NCBI GenBank assembly: GCA_033297075.1
Contig: MU858129.1
Coordinates: forward strand, 62,001-126,000
Origin: Rhypophila decipiens
Lineage: Eukaryota > Ascomycota > Sordariomycetes > Sordariales > Naviculisporaceae
Reading direction: 5' to 3'
DNA: 64,000 nucleotides
The stretch's first letter is position 1, and the number at the start of each line of letters is the position of its first letter. The notes below the pieces were generated by a model. It worked only from the letters and a program-made list of their open reading frames with translations. It did no database searches and was not told the origin of the DNA. This document shows positions 46,448 through 56,814 of the stretch, in pieces. A program made the position numbers and the translations under genes.

Positions 46448-48025
46448 GTTGTCAGTGGTGGCTGACTTGTACATGTATGTATATTACCTTTTGTCCCTAT
46501 CGGGCTGTATAAAATCAATGCATTATGTTGCCATAGTCTGGAGTTGATGGCTCTCGTCCCGCCCGCCCTCTCGCCTTTAATGCCCCCGGCACTTTTACAT
46601 TCTGTTTTAATTCCGTATTTCATGAGAGCTGGGATCCTGGCACCTCAGTCTCTACATATTTCATTTCGGGTTTCTCTTGCGAGTACGCAGGATACCCAGG
46701 CGTGGACATCTCTGATCGGAGTGATGGTTGACGTATTGGTCCCCACACCGACCGCTCTCCGAGTCTCCACAGCGGCCAATGTGCAGGACGGTCCAATCAG
46801 CCCCGAGGATTTATAACGGACCTGCCTGATCGGGACGAGCCATCAGAAGGTGACGACCGGATGGTAACCCTTCCTTGGCATCAATTTATTATTATTCCAA
46901 ACCATTTATTCAGAGTCATACATCGGGGTCCCATGTCGCACAACATACTCAGGATCGCATCATGGTGGTAGATTCTCTCTCTCGCATCGGCAGCTTCGCC
47001 AACCGAGTCCCTAACAGATTGAATCATTCACATACAATGACCCTGGTAAACCATTCCCCGATGGCCTGATTCTCAAGTTCTTTTCGAGCAACATATCCGT
47101 GACCCCCATCATATCATAATGAGGGCTGGAGAAAAACAGCAAGGCAAGCAACATGGGACCCTGTCACACGGGTGTAAAAATAGGGTATGAAGATCAGATA
47201 TACTTTTCTAGCTCTTTTAGGGTATTAATCACTTTCTCCTTGACAGCCTAACCCGGGTCTTCTCAGCGGTTATTCAGAATACTGATAGATTTCACACCCC
47301 ATTTTTACACCCGCATGCCTGTTTTCTGCGGCCTCTTTGGTTTGCTGTGTCGTCGTCATCGACGGATATTCACCGAGCACTACATTCACACATCCATGTG
47401 TCTAAACGCCGACAGGGTCCAGCGATACGTCCTCTTTGCCTCAACATCCATGCCCTTCACCGTTGGTCAAGCTGCAGGTATCAGCGGAATGCCCCCAACA
47501 ACATTTCCAAGATGGGTAGGTGCAGGAAAACCTCGCAGGATGAGGTCGTATCGAGACAAGGGGGACCAAGGAATCTACGGACAATCTTTGCCCGGTCTTC
47601 GTCACTCTCCTCTATCTCCCAGCCTCCTTTCCTACATTGTATATTGTGGGTAGTAGACTTAGGTCTACGATTTTGAATTCTTTCTTATCATCAGTTCGCA
47701 TGAGAGCGTCATTGACGGTATAGGAAGGTGATTTGATCAGCCCAAATACCATCTCCTGCTCCCATTCCCATCCCTAGATATCTGACTGGGAATCCCGGAC
47801 TTCCAAGACTCCCTTTTCTCCAATTCATTAACTCCCCAATCCCCATCTGCAGGATACGTCTGGGCATGACGTGTGTTGCAAGTGCGTAGCATCTGCTTAT
47901 CCTACCCAAGACTGCCTCGTACCCAAGTTACCTGATGCCAAGCTCCTGAGCCGCCTCACCGGAGACCGAGTTACAATCAAAGATCTGTGTTTCTGGACTT
48001 ATACTTCTTATCGATACCTGCCAAG
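46448..48025. other. Intergenic between MRF1 and the carboxypeptidase gene
   Basis: 1.58 kb: the MRF1 3' flank and the carboxypeptidase promoter, with the 143-bp inverted-repeat element at 47170-47312 in the middle. No coding ORF recognised. Confidence 0.5.
47170..47312. mobile_element. MITE-like element: 143 bp with 22-bp terminal inverted repeats
   Basis: The left end 47170-47191 begins GGGTGTAAAAAT and the right end 47291-47312 is its reverse complement with two mismatches in 22 positions, both G/A transitions. The interior (about 99 bp) codes for nothing. Small size, long near-perfect inverted ends and an intergenic position suggest a miniature inverted-repeat element. I see no clear target-site duplication, so it could instead be a plain hairpin or regulatory palindrome. 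No other copy was noticed in the window. Confidence 0.55.
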
Positions 48026-49889
48026 ATGCGCTGGGGATCAGCTGTCGTCCCTCTGCTTCTCTGGGCTACTGATTGTCAGGCAACGTCCAGTGGTCGGAGT
48101 CTGAAGCATGCTGGCAAGCGTCTGCATGAGCATGCTCAGAAGTACCGTCAAAAGCTCCCAAGAGATGGCAGACATGTGTCTGCGAGAGATGCTACTAATA
48201 CGACCACGCCAAGGTTCCTGACGTCCAAGAGCCAAAGTGAGTAAAGCACTGTCTTTTATCTATAAGTGGGATAGTCGCTAACAAGCTGTCAATTCTATAG
48301 AATTCTCTGTCAATGGGACTGGTATTCCAGATGTCGACTTTGACGTGGGCGAGAGCTACGCTGGTTCTCTCCCCATCAGCCAAAAGCCAGGCGAGGGCAG
48401 TAACTTGTTCTTCTGGTTCTTTTCCTCGACAGACCCGGATCCGGAACAGGAGATACTCATATGGCTAAACGGTGGTGTAAGTTGCCCCCATTTATGTGAA
48501 GATGGAGCATGACATTTTGATAGTCACTAACACGCATGATAAACACAGCCCGGATGCTCCAGCTTTGAAGGCCTGATCCAGGAGAACGGGCCTTTTCTCT
48601 GGCAATATGGGACCTACAAGCCAGTCAAGAACCCGTGGAGCTGGAACAAGTTGACCAACATCGTCTACATCGAGCAACCAATGGGCACAGGCTTTTCCAC
48701 CGGCACCCCGACCATAACCAGCGAGGAAGAACTCGCCCAGCAGTTCCTCGGCTGGTGGACGAACTTTATCGACACCTTTGACATGCACAACTACAAGGTC
48801 TACATCGCAGGAGAGTCCTACGCAGGCCAGTACTGCCCGTACATAGCCGACGCCATGCTCAGCACCAAAAACAAGACCTACTTCGACATGTCGGGGATGC
48901 TAATCTACGACCCCGTGATAAGCTACGACGAAATCCAAGAACCCATCCCCGCAGTCCAGTTCACCGAGTACTGGGCAGGCCTCTTCCCCTTCAACGACAC
49001 CTTCCGCGCCCACCTCGAACACCGCGACGCCCAATGTGGCTATTCTGATTTCATAACCGAGTACCTCGTCTACCCGCCCAAGAACCACGCCCACATGCCC
49101 CACCGCCTGCCCGGAACCCACCGCAACGGCACAACCCGCAAAGAATGCAACGACATATTCGAGGACATCTTTGACTCCATCCTCTGGCTGAACCCTTGCT
49201 TCGACATCTACCAAGTCGCCACCACCTGCCCTCTACTCTGGGACATCCTCGGCTTCCCCGGCTCAGTGCCCTACCTCCCCGCCGGCGCGTCAATCTACTT
49301 CAACCGAACCGACGTCAAGACAGCCATCCATGCGCCCCTGGATTTCAACTGGGAAGGCTGCTCCGAGATAGACGTCTTTGTGAACGGAACAGACCGCTCC
49401 CTACCCTCAAGCTTCACCTCTCTCCCCCGCGTGATCGAACAGACAGGCAACGTGATGATAGCCCACGGCGCATTGGACATGGTCCTCCTCGCCAACGGCA
49501 CCCTCCTCGGAATCCAGAATATGACCTGGTCCGGGAAGATCGGCTTCCAAAAGAAACCAGTCGAACCATTTTACGTGCCGTATAACACCATCACCGACGA
49601 GTCGAGTCTTGCTGCTGCGGGCGTGTTTGGGACGACGCATACGGAGAGAGGGTTGACATATGTGGGTGTTGATTTGGCGGGGCATATGGTGCCGCAGTAT
49701 GCGCCTTCTGCGGCGTTTCGTCAGCTGGAGTTCTTGTTGGGGCGGGTGGATTGTTTGGACTGTAGGAAACCGTTTACTGTTGACCTGGAGGCGCCGCAGA
49801 GTGAGGCGAGGTTGGGCAAGGGGACGGCGCCGCAGGGGTGGAGTTATGGGCCGGGAAAGGATAGGGCTAGAAGGAAGAGAAGGGTCTGA
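48026..49889 (+). CDS. Secreted serine carboxypeptidase (S10 family)
   Basis: Removes C-terminal residues from peptides in acidic secreted or vacuolar settings. Exons 48026-48236, 48301-48476 and 48549-49889; introns 48237-48300 and 48477-48548; 575 aa. The N terminus [19 protein letters not shown] is a signal peptide, followed by a basic pro-like segment. S10 signatures: [13 protein letters not shown] across the second splice, GESYAGQY with Ser219, Asp439 in AHGALDMVL and His508 in DLAGHMVP complete the triad. Several N-x-S/T sites fit secretion. The C-terminal end is strongly basic ([11 protein letters not shown]). The start is the first ATG in frame. GC skew flips from C-rich to G-rich toward the 3' end. 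Confidence 0.94.
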
Positions 49890-50315
49890 GTTGGGTCAGT
49901 CAGTCAACCAAAGGGCTTGGTGGGTATGGAATGTAATTCGTAAGTAAATATGAATGAGAGGTCACTTACTTGGCCCAGTTGGTCGGTGCCTAGCTGCCTA
50001 ACTTATCCTGATATCGCACTGGAATCGAATGTTGACGAATGTGTACTTGGATATATATATACACGTAGTATAATAACACACGTTCTTTCCGAGCCTTTTG
50101 CTATTGTGAGGAGGAGCCCATACAAGATATGGGAGAGAACATGCTGTTCCAACTAGCCGAATTGGCAAGAGAGCTCGCCATTTTCCGACAGCTACCTAGG
50201 ACATAATATTAGTAAGTTATCAACTACAAGCTTGTTCCAAGCGTCTCCTGACAGAAAGGGTGTCGATGCCCGTTTTTGGACGCTATTAGCAGCCGCCGCG
50301 AAACAGACTACTGCT
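49890..50315. other. Shared 3' region, carboxypeptidase and membrane-protein gene
   Basis: 426 bp between convergent stop codons, containing a TATATATATA run near 50050. No gene seen. Confidence 0.45.
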
Positions 50316-50982
50316 TTACCATCTCTCGAAGAAGGCTCCGAGTCTAGTTGGGCCGCCGCCCGAGTTTATCCCCTGAGGCGTTGTTGTTGTTGTTGAGACA
50401 TCAAATTCGACCAGCTCTTCAAAGGCCGATAGGTCCTTGATATAACGAAAGTCTTCAATGGCCCATTTCCCTTGACCAACATCAAACAAGGTGCGCCTGT
50501 ACTGCCAGTGTCGTTGTTGGCCAAGGTTCTTGGAGTCGTCGTCGCCAATCGGATCGATCTTTTCCCTTTTAGAATGTTCAATATTCTCCTAATTAGCACC
50601 ATTTGATGTATACATAATGGTGGAAATCTGAAACCCCAGCCTGCACCAACGAAACTTACCACAGGATATACTTGTCATCAGGTATCTTGCCTTCCAGTTC
50701 CGACTGCATATATTTGCACACATCCTTGTGCGAGCACCAAACCCTTGACCATCCATACCAATGGATCTCGTCGGGGCTAGCGTCTTGGACAGCAACCGTG
50801 TATTCCAAGGAGGAGCCGACATTGCCCTCCACTTTTGGAATATCCGGGATAATCCCCAATGATATTATTAGAAAAGGAATCAGAAAGAGCAGACACAGAA
50901 TCTGTATAATTTCTCCCACTCTGGGACCAATTATAGGTCTGTCCCTGTCATCTCTCTCGCGCCTCTTGCTGCTGCTCGTCAT
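50316..50982 (-). CDS. Single-pass membrane protein of unknown function
   Basis: I do not recognise a family. Exon 1 is 50982-50660 (ATG at 50982), exon 2 is 50565-50316 in the model I prefer; 190 aa. The N terminus is short, basic and cytosol-like (MTSSSKRRERDDRDRP), then one hydrophobic segment (about 24-45, GEIIQILCLLFLIPFLIISL), then a 140-residue hydrophilic part with a Cys pair (WCSHKDVCKY) and several Trp/Tyr. The donor GTAAGT is clear. The acceptor is doubtful: TTAG at 50588-50585 opens a frame ending in QQQQQRLRG, whereas an AAAAG acceptor at 50566 opens one with balanced, protein-like composition (EKIDPIGDDDSKNLGQQ...). Confidence is good for exon 1, low for exon 2. Confidence 0.6.
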
Positions 50983-51385
50983 TTTATACGTATTTTCTGA
51001 TGCGATTATGGGTCGAGTTTGGTTTGTTTGCTGTTGTTTGGTACTGAATGTAGAGAAGAAGAAGAAGATAAAGGAAGAGAAGCCTAGAACAAGAGTAGTG
51101 ACCGAGTGTATACGGAAGACTGACTTTGGGTATTTCTGAGAGTTTAATCGTAACCATACGTCGCCCCCGTCCACAAGCCTACCTACAATATTCTACACTT
51201 GAAGCTTCACGTGTTAATTATAAAAGCACATCCAAGTTTGGCGGGACAGCTGGGGTTTTATATGGTGGCGAGGTGTACAGGACAGTGAAGTTCTCGGGTA
51301 CAACACCAAACATAAGAAAAAGAAGAAAAAGAGACCTCGATAAGATACATACATACATACATCCATACCACCCTCCAATCTTCAA
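50983..51385. promoter_or_regulatory. Promoter side of the membrane-protein gene and GRX5 3' flank
   Basis: 403 bp. It includes a purine run with GAAGAAG repeats (51055-51085) and a short ATAC microsatellite at 51345-51369, the latter in the probable GRX5 3' UTR. Confidence 0.5.
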
Positions 51386-51963
51386 TCAAGACTGCATCTC
51401 ACTCCCCCCCTCGCCCCCCCCACCAGCAGCCAAAACCCCCTTCTCATCCAACAACTTGGCCAGCTCGCCATTCTGGTGCATAGACACAATGATATCACAC
51501 CCGCCGACAAACTCCTTGTCGATATACAGCTGCGGGATAGTCGGCCAGTCGCTGTACTCTTTGATCCCCTGGCGGAGCTCGTCATCCTCGAGCACGTTGA
51601 ACGCGGCGAACTTCTCCGGGTCGACACCTTGCAGGCCTAGGATCTGGATGCTTGCGCGAGAGAATCCACATTGCGGCGTCTCGGGGGTGCCTTTCATGAA
51701 GAGGACTACCGGGGCGGAGGACACGGCTTTGTCGATTGCGAGGCGGGTTTGTTCTGAGAGGAGGCGTTTTGTTTGGGGGTTGAAGAGGATTGGGCGCAGT
51801 ATTTGGGAGGATGGGTTGCTGCTGCTTGTTGGGCGTAGGAGGGAGGTGGTTGTTTGTCTGAGGAGGGAGCTCTGGTGGTGGTTTGTCAGTTTAGTCTCTT
51901 GTGAGGTTCAGGTTGAGTGGGATTTGTGATTCTTACCCTGGTGAGAATTGATCTGGAAAACAT
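51386..51963 (-). CDS. GRX5: Monothiol glutaredoxin-5, mitochondrial
   Basis: Fe-S cluster transfer protein of the mitochondrial matrix. Exon 1 is 27 nt (51963-51937), intron 51936-51872, exon 2 is 51871-51386; 170 aa. The first 45 residues ([20 protein letters not shown]...) are rich in Ser/Arg/Leu with no acidic residue, a mitochondrial presequence. The glutaredoxin fold carries [12 protein letters not shown] with the monothiol site CGFS at 77-80, then WPTIPQLYI and GGCDI for glutathione binding. The C-terminal tail is Gly-rich ([14 protein letters not shown]), encoded by runs of C on the plus strand that could slip. Sense-strand skew again runs from C-rich to G-rich. Confidence 0.95.
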
Positions 51964-53466
51964 GACTGCGGTCTTTTCGCGTGGATTAAAAAGTTTTGTC
52001 CGTCGAGGCCGCAATGTCTGTTTGTTTGTGTTGTTCAGAGTTCAAAAATCGAGATTCCCGTTCTGAGGTGATGGTATTGGTAATGCTGTTGTCCCAATCG
52101 CGACTTTTTTCGCCCCCGGTCAATTACGTAGAGCTCCGAGTGGGGCGAACAGGGGTCTCTGCCGGCCGCTTCCACCGCTGCGTCTCACCACTCGGCCGGG
52201 CTTCTACCGAGCGACGACTAACTACCGGCAAGCACCTCGACGGGCAAATTCGCTGACAAACGACACAACACGATCAAAAATAGAAGGATTGTCTTCACTC
52301 TGCTTCAAAATACACGCTAATGAATCCTAACACGGCGAAGGAGACGGAAGGTCTTTTTGCGCACTGTAGTAAACCTGGACTCCTCCCAGATCTGCCACAA
52401 AGACACGGGACGGGCAACCTCATTCGAAAATCCCAACTCGTCAACAGCATGCCCATGCGACTCGATGAGCCTGCAAGACGCTCGTGGATGATCTCGAATT
52501 CCCCGCCAAAATCACTTGCCAAACTTCTGGTCTGCCACAGCTTTCTGGGCCCGGATGGTCTCACGTTCCAATGGTAGGGTCCCAGGAACCTCGCCAAGCC
52601 ACTCTCACCGTCGCTCTCTGGTGACTGCGGTCTCGCTCTTGGTATTGATAGCGGAAAACACCTATCCGCCGTTCTACAGTTCCAAGATCTCTAGTTGGGG
52701 CATATTTGTTGCTACGCATGCAGCTTTTTGGAGCATCCTCTTTATTTTCATCATCTGGTGCGAGTGAGCACTTCAGCCGTGGGCGCGAGCTTTCTCAGCC
52801 TCCCCCAGGTCCAGCTCTGCTGCCAAGCGTCAAAAACCTGTCCGGCATCCGCCATGAAGGAGGCAGACAGTTAGGTTATAAAAGACAATCGGTAATTCAA
52901 CACCTTGATGTCCATACTAGGGCTCAATTTCCAGAATACCAAACCAGAGAGGGTGACTCCTGGAATACCGGAATCACAGAATGCCTTTTCAGGAGAAACC
53001 AAATATAGCCCCTATTATTCAACCCCCATCTTTCAGTGACGGGGCAACTCTCTGTAATTACCCCGCAAATGCACCCCAAGCTTTGGGACAAGACACCCCT
53101 GCCATACCTCGGCTTCCCCAGGTTTTCGTTCACACAAGCAACCCCAAGAGTGTGGGGTAGGGGCGATCTCATGTCTACACTAGCAAAGCAAGGGAATGTT
53201 GATATGAATGGGAAAGGTACTGGATAAGAAATCCGAGGCCATCTTTCATCCTTATAAGATCCGGATTTACTCTCTATATATTTCATCTCTGTTGGTTTAT
53301 TTACTTGGCTGCTTGCTTCAAATTAGATTCTCACCACTTCATCTGTCACTTATCCTTCACATCAGTTAAAATCATTCATCCAGTTAAACCAACATCTCAT
53401 CCTCAACAATCCCATTTCATATCTTACCTATCCAGTCACCACCACCAGCACCGACGAGACCTCAAA
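51964..53466. promoter_or_regulatory. Divergent upstream region of GRX5 and the racemase gene
   Basis: 1.5 kb between divergent start codons. CT-rich sequence with many CATCTCATC-like strings precedes the racemase ATG (53,330-53,460), as usual before fungal start sites. The 54 in-frame codons upstream of 53467 look like 5' UTR. Confidence 0.5.
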
Positions 53467-54750
53467 ATGTCAACCCCCCCAACCGTAAAACCACCCCCCC
53501 TATCCAACCTCAAAGTCCTCGAATTCGCAGGCCTAGCTCCAGGCCCATTCGCAGGCCTCCTCCTCGCCGACGCAGGCGCCTCGGTCCTGCGCATCGACCG
53601 CCCTATCTCCGGGCCCAACTCCCCAGCTCCCCCCGCAGCAGACCTCCTAACCCGGCACAAATCCTCCCTACCCCTGGACCTAAAATCCCCATCCGCCCGC
53701 CCCCTCCTCCTCAGTCTAATCCGCCGCGCCGATGTCCTGATCGACCCCTTCCGCCCGGGTGTTCTCGAGAAACTCGGCCTGGGGCCGGATTACATCCTGA
53801 ACGAGGTGAATCCCGGTTTGATATACGCGCGGATGACGGGGTTCAGACGAGACGGGCGGTACAGAGACATGGCGGGGCATGATATTAATTATCTTGCCGT
53901 GTCCGGGGTCTTGTCTATGCTGGGACCTTCCTCCAAGAAGAAAGGGGGCAAACCCTCGCCGCCGATAAATATACTGGGCGATTTTGCGGGCGGGGGCGCT
54001 GTGCTGTTTCAGGGGATTCTGATGGCTTTGCTTGCGAAACAGCAGCAGAATGGCGGCGACGGGAAAGGGGGGCAGGTTGTAGAAGCCAACATGGTAGACG
54101 GGGCAAATTACCTGGCTACATTTCCACGGTTTGCACGCAAGACACTGACGGGGTCTCTGCCGAGGGGGGAGAATCTGCTTGACGGTGGATGTCCGTATTA
54201 TGATGTCTACGAGACCAAGGATGAGGGTCGGTACATGGCGGTCGGAGCTTTGGAGCCGCAATTTTTTGGGCAGCTGATGAAAGGGCTTGGGCTGGAAGGA
54301 CTGGGCTGGGAAAGGAAGCGCTATGATCGCGATACATGGGATGAGCTTCGCGGGGTACTGGAAAGGAAATTCAGGGAAAAGACGAGAAAGGAGTGGGAGG
54401 ATGTGTTTGATGGCACGGATGCGTGTTGTACGCCTGTTTTGGGCTATGATGAGCTGGAAAACGGGGAAAAGGAAGGGAGGGAGGGGGATCAGAGGCCGGT
54501 TGTTACGTTGAGAGAGTCGCCTTTGTTGGCGGTTAAAAAGGGGGCAAAAAAGGAGGATGATGTTGTTAGGCTTGGTCAGGGGGAAGGTGTTGAAGGGGAG
54601 GGATATGTAGGGCAGCCGCTGGAAATTGGCAAGGGTGGGAAAGAGGTCTTGGAGAGCTGGCTTGGATGGGTTGAGGGACGGGAGTTTAGAGTTGAGGGCG
54701 GGGAGGTGGTTTTGTTGAAGGAAGAGCCTGCGACAAAGGCAAAGTTGTGA
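53467..54750 (+). CDS. Alpha-methylacyl-CoA racemase-like protein, family III CoA-transferase fold, peroxisomal
   Basis: Likely epimerises 2-methyl-branched acyl-CoAs for beta-oxidation. Single exon, 427 aa. CaiB/BaiF fold motifs: [21 protein letters not shown] at the N terminus (about 17-37), [21 protein letters not shown]. Residues at the places of the known AMACR catalytic set are present: His138, Asp172 in LGDFAGGG and Glu263 in ALEPQFF. The protein ends in AKL, a PTS1 peroxisomal signal. Its C-terminal third has an extra Glu/Lys/Gly-rich region and G-rich codons, while the first 250 nt are extremely C-rich. A CoA-transferase role is possible, but the His/Asp/Glu set favours racemase. Confidence 0.88.
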   Translation: MSTPPTVKPPPLSNLKVLEFAGLAPGPFAGLLLADAGASVLRIDRPISGPNSPAPPAADLLTRHKSSLPLDLKSPSARPLLLSLIRRADVLIDPFRPGVLEKLGLGPDYILNEVNPGLIYARMTGFRRDGRYRDMAGHDINYLAVSGVLSMLGPSSKKKGGKPSPPINILGDFAGGGAVLFQGILMALLAKQQQNGGDGKGGQVVEANMVDGANYLATFPRFARKTLTGSLPRGENLLDGGCPYYDVYETKDEGRYMAVGALEPQFFGQLMKGLGLEGLGWERKRYDRDTWDELRGVLERKFREKTRKEWEDVFDGTDACCTPVLGYDELENGEKEGREGDQRPVVTLRESPLLAVKKGAKKEDDVVRLGQGEGVEGEGYVGQPLEIGKGGKEVLESWLGWVEGREFRVEGGEVVLLKEEPATKAKL

Positions 54751-56814
54751 TGTGTTAGAGGTTGATACCGGTATAGTGGCTGCTCGGTGGATTGTGATAT
54801 ATGTCTGTCTGGCTAGAGTTGTATATATGTCTCTCTAAATGTGTACACATGTCCCTCGTCTATAACTCGTCCCCTGATTCTTTCGGCAGTTCCAACACCT
54901 GGCAAGGTCCATCATGGAACGAACCTATCGTCTACCCGTTCAAACTGGACTTGGTGGCGGATTAGGCGGCGGAGCAGGGGGGTCGTCTTGAGATTTGAGG
55001 CCGGTAGCTCGCATGGAGACGATATTGCCCTCTGAGATGGCGAAAGACTGCTGGAAATATCGTTCTGTGGTATAAGCGGTCAAGGTATAATATGTTATAT
55101 TCGGCATGACTGTGTTGGTGTGCGTAGGTACCGAGGCAGATGTGTAGTAGTGCAGAACCTTGCTTGTATGAGGTAGACGCAGCCCGTGCCGTGCCGTGTG
55201 AGTGATGACCCGGGAGACTTTCAAGTATTGTAGAAGCTTACGGAAAGGTTCTCAGAAAGCACATCACAATATTCCGAGTGGAAGGATGCAAGAAAGGCAA
55301 AGGGAGCTGAGTCTGTTGAGCAGGCAGTTACGGTGTCCCATGTCCCTCAGCTGGGCATCTCCGAGGTCAACCAACCGCCCATGTTATATCTCCTGCATCT
55401 GGCAAGTCTGTGCCATCTCATCACCGCGTGGGCAAGGTCCCTGCTTCCCCAAGCTCAACGACACCGACAAACGAAAAGCGAGAACTGCGTTGTGTGTTTG
55501 GTCTGCCAGGTCGTCAAGACAAGCCACGACGTCGTCCCACCTCCTCACCGTCTCACCGCCATCGAAGTGGGCGTATAAACCCCAAAGGTGTGGGAGCCTC
55601 TGGGCCCGATAGCAAATCCCGATTGGTGCATCAAGAAAGAAGAAGAAACGAGCCTGAATATGCCGGGTTCTTGTCAACTTGAGATGTGACAAAAAGACGA
55701 GGGAGTGCGTCTGCGAAATGTGTGGGGGGAACACAGCTCGTCCCGACACAATGGATTTTATTCTGGACGAGCGTGGGGGCCCTTCTAGAAGAGAAGAAGA
55801 AGAAACGAAATCTTAATCGTGGGGGCGGGCTGCTTCTCGTCCCCGACGAGTCCCGGAACAAGATATGAGCACTCGGGGCAGCTGGATGATCTTATTGGCC
55901 CTGGACCGGTGTTACTTATGTATTAGGTTGGCAAAGAAAAATAAAAAAAAAGTATTTGACACCATGATGATTCGAACTTACACCCTGTCGAAGAACTGCT
56001 GAAAGACTCGAGGTCACCATCAGGCTGAATTCAGAGCGAGGCGAGTAAGACGCTTAGCAGTTGCGCCAAGTTAGCTTGGTGCTGGTGTTGAAATCCAAGG
56101 TCCCTACATCTCTTGATATGCCCAGCGTCTTGTGATCCCAAGTCTGGAGTCTCCAAGGTAAACACTGATGGGATTCGGATTTACTGTACTTTATTACATG
56201 ATGAATGGATGTAAAGAATTCAAATTGAATATATGTCCTCCCTCGCCAGTGAGTTTGAGATAGGCAAAGAAGGGCCAATGAAGAAGAGATGATGTAACTA
56301 TATCTGGAACCAACTTTTCAGAGCCATTATCGTCATGTAAACTCTTTGTTGCTCTCCCTGAGGGTCATTACACAAGCAACACGGGTACATGATCGGACAC
56401 GAAGACACCATTCCAAAACAAATTGTCATGAATCTATAAAGGTATCACTACCAGGTATCCGACAGAAACCCCATGGCCACCAAGAACATAAACCACTTAC
56501 GTCGTTGAAGGAAACGCGGCGCAAATATGAGCCGACAAGGAGGAGAAAGGGACCCGAGACAATAAAAGATGGGGAAATGTGTGTCTGTTGGAATAAAAGG
56601 CGTGACCATCACATAAAATGAAAACACCGCCGAAATCGCCACCACCAGCTAAACAATGGCACCGAACAACCATCTACTAATCATCCTTCCTCCTCCCGCC
56701 ATTATTACTAGAGACCCCTGCTACATGCCGGGACCTCCTATAGTGTGAGCGCCCGTGTTCGTGCTTCGGCATTCTCACAGCCCAAGATATTTCTTCCGTA
56801 CCTTCTTTGCACAC
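54751..56814. other. Intergenic between convergent racemase and VPS1 genes
   Basis: 2.06 kb of shared 3' flank. It holds the tRNA-like relic at 55957-56077 and short ORFs only; none resembles a known family. Confidence 0.45.
55957..56077 (-). pseudogene. tRNA-like relic (possible tRNA pseudogene)
   Basis: On the minus strand an A-box-like string (TTGGCGCAACTGCTAAGCG) is followed about 75 nt later by a B-box-like string (AGTTCGAATCA), then GGTGTCA and a T-run beginning at about 55951, like a Pol III terminator. However, the T stem does not pair (GTAAG against CATCA), no clean anticodon stem-loop forms, and the 5' end does not pair with TGGTGTC. It is therefore most likely a decayed tRNA gene or tRNA-derived sequence, not a functional tRNA. 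Confidence 0.35.

Noticed and set aside
50366..50662. Alternative C terminus ending in QQQQQRLRG for the membrane protein
   Set aside because: It uses the stronger-looking TTAG acceptor, but the composition is less protein-like than the competing frame; kept only as a possible isoform.
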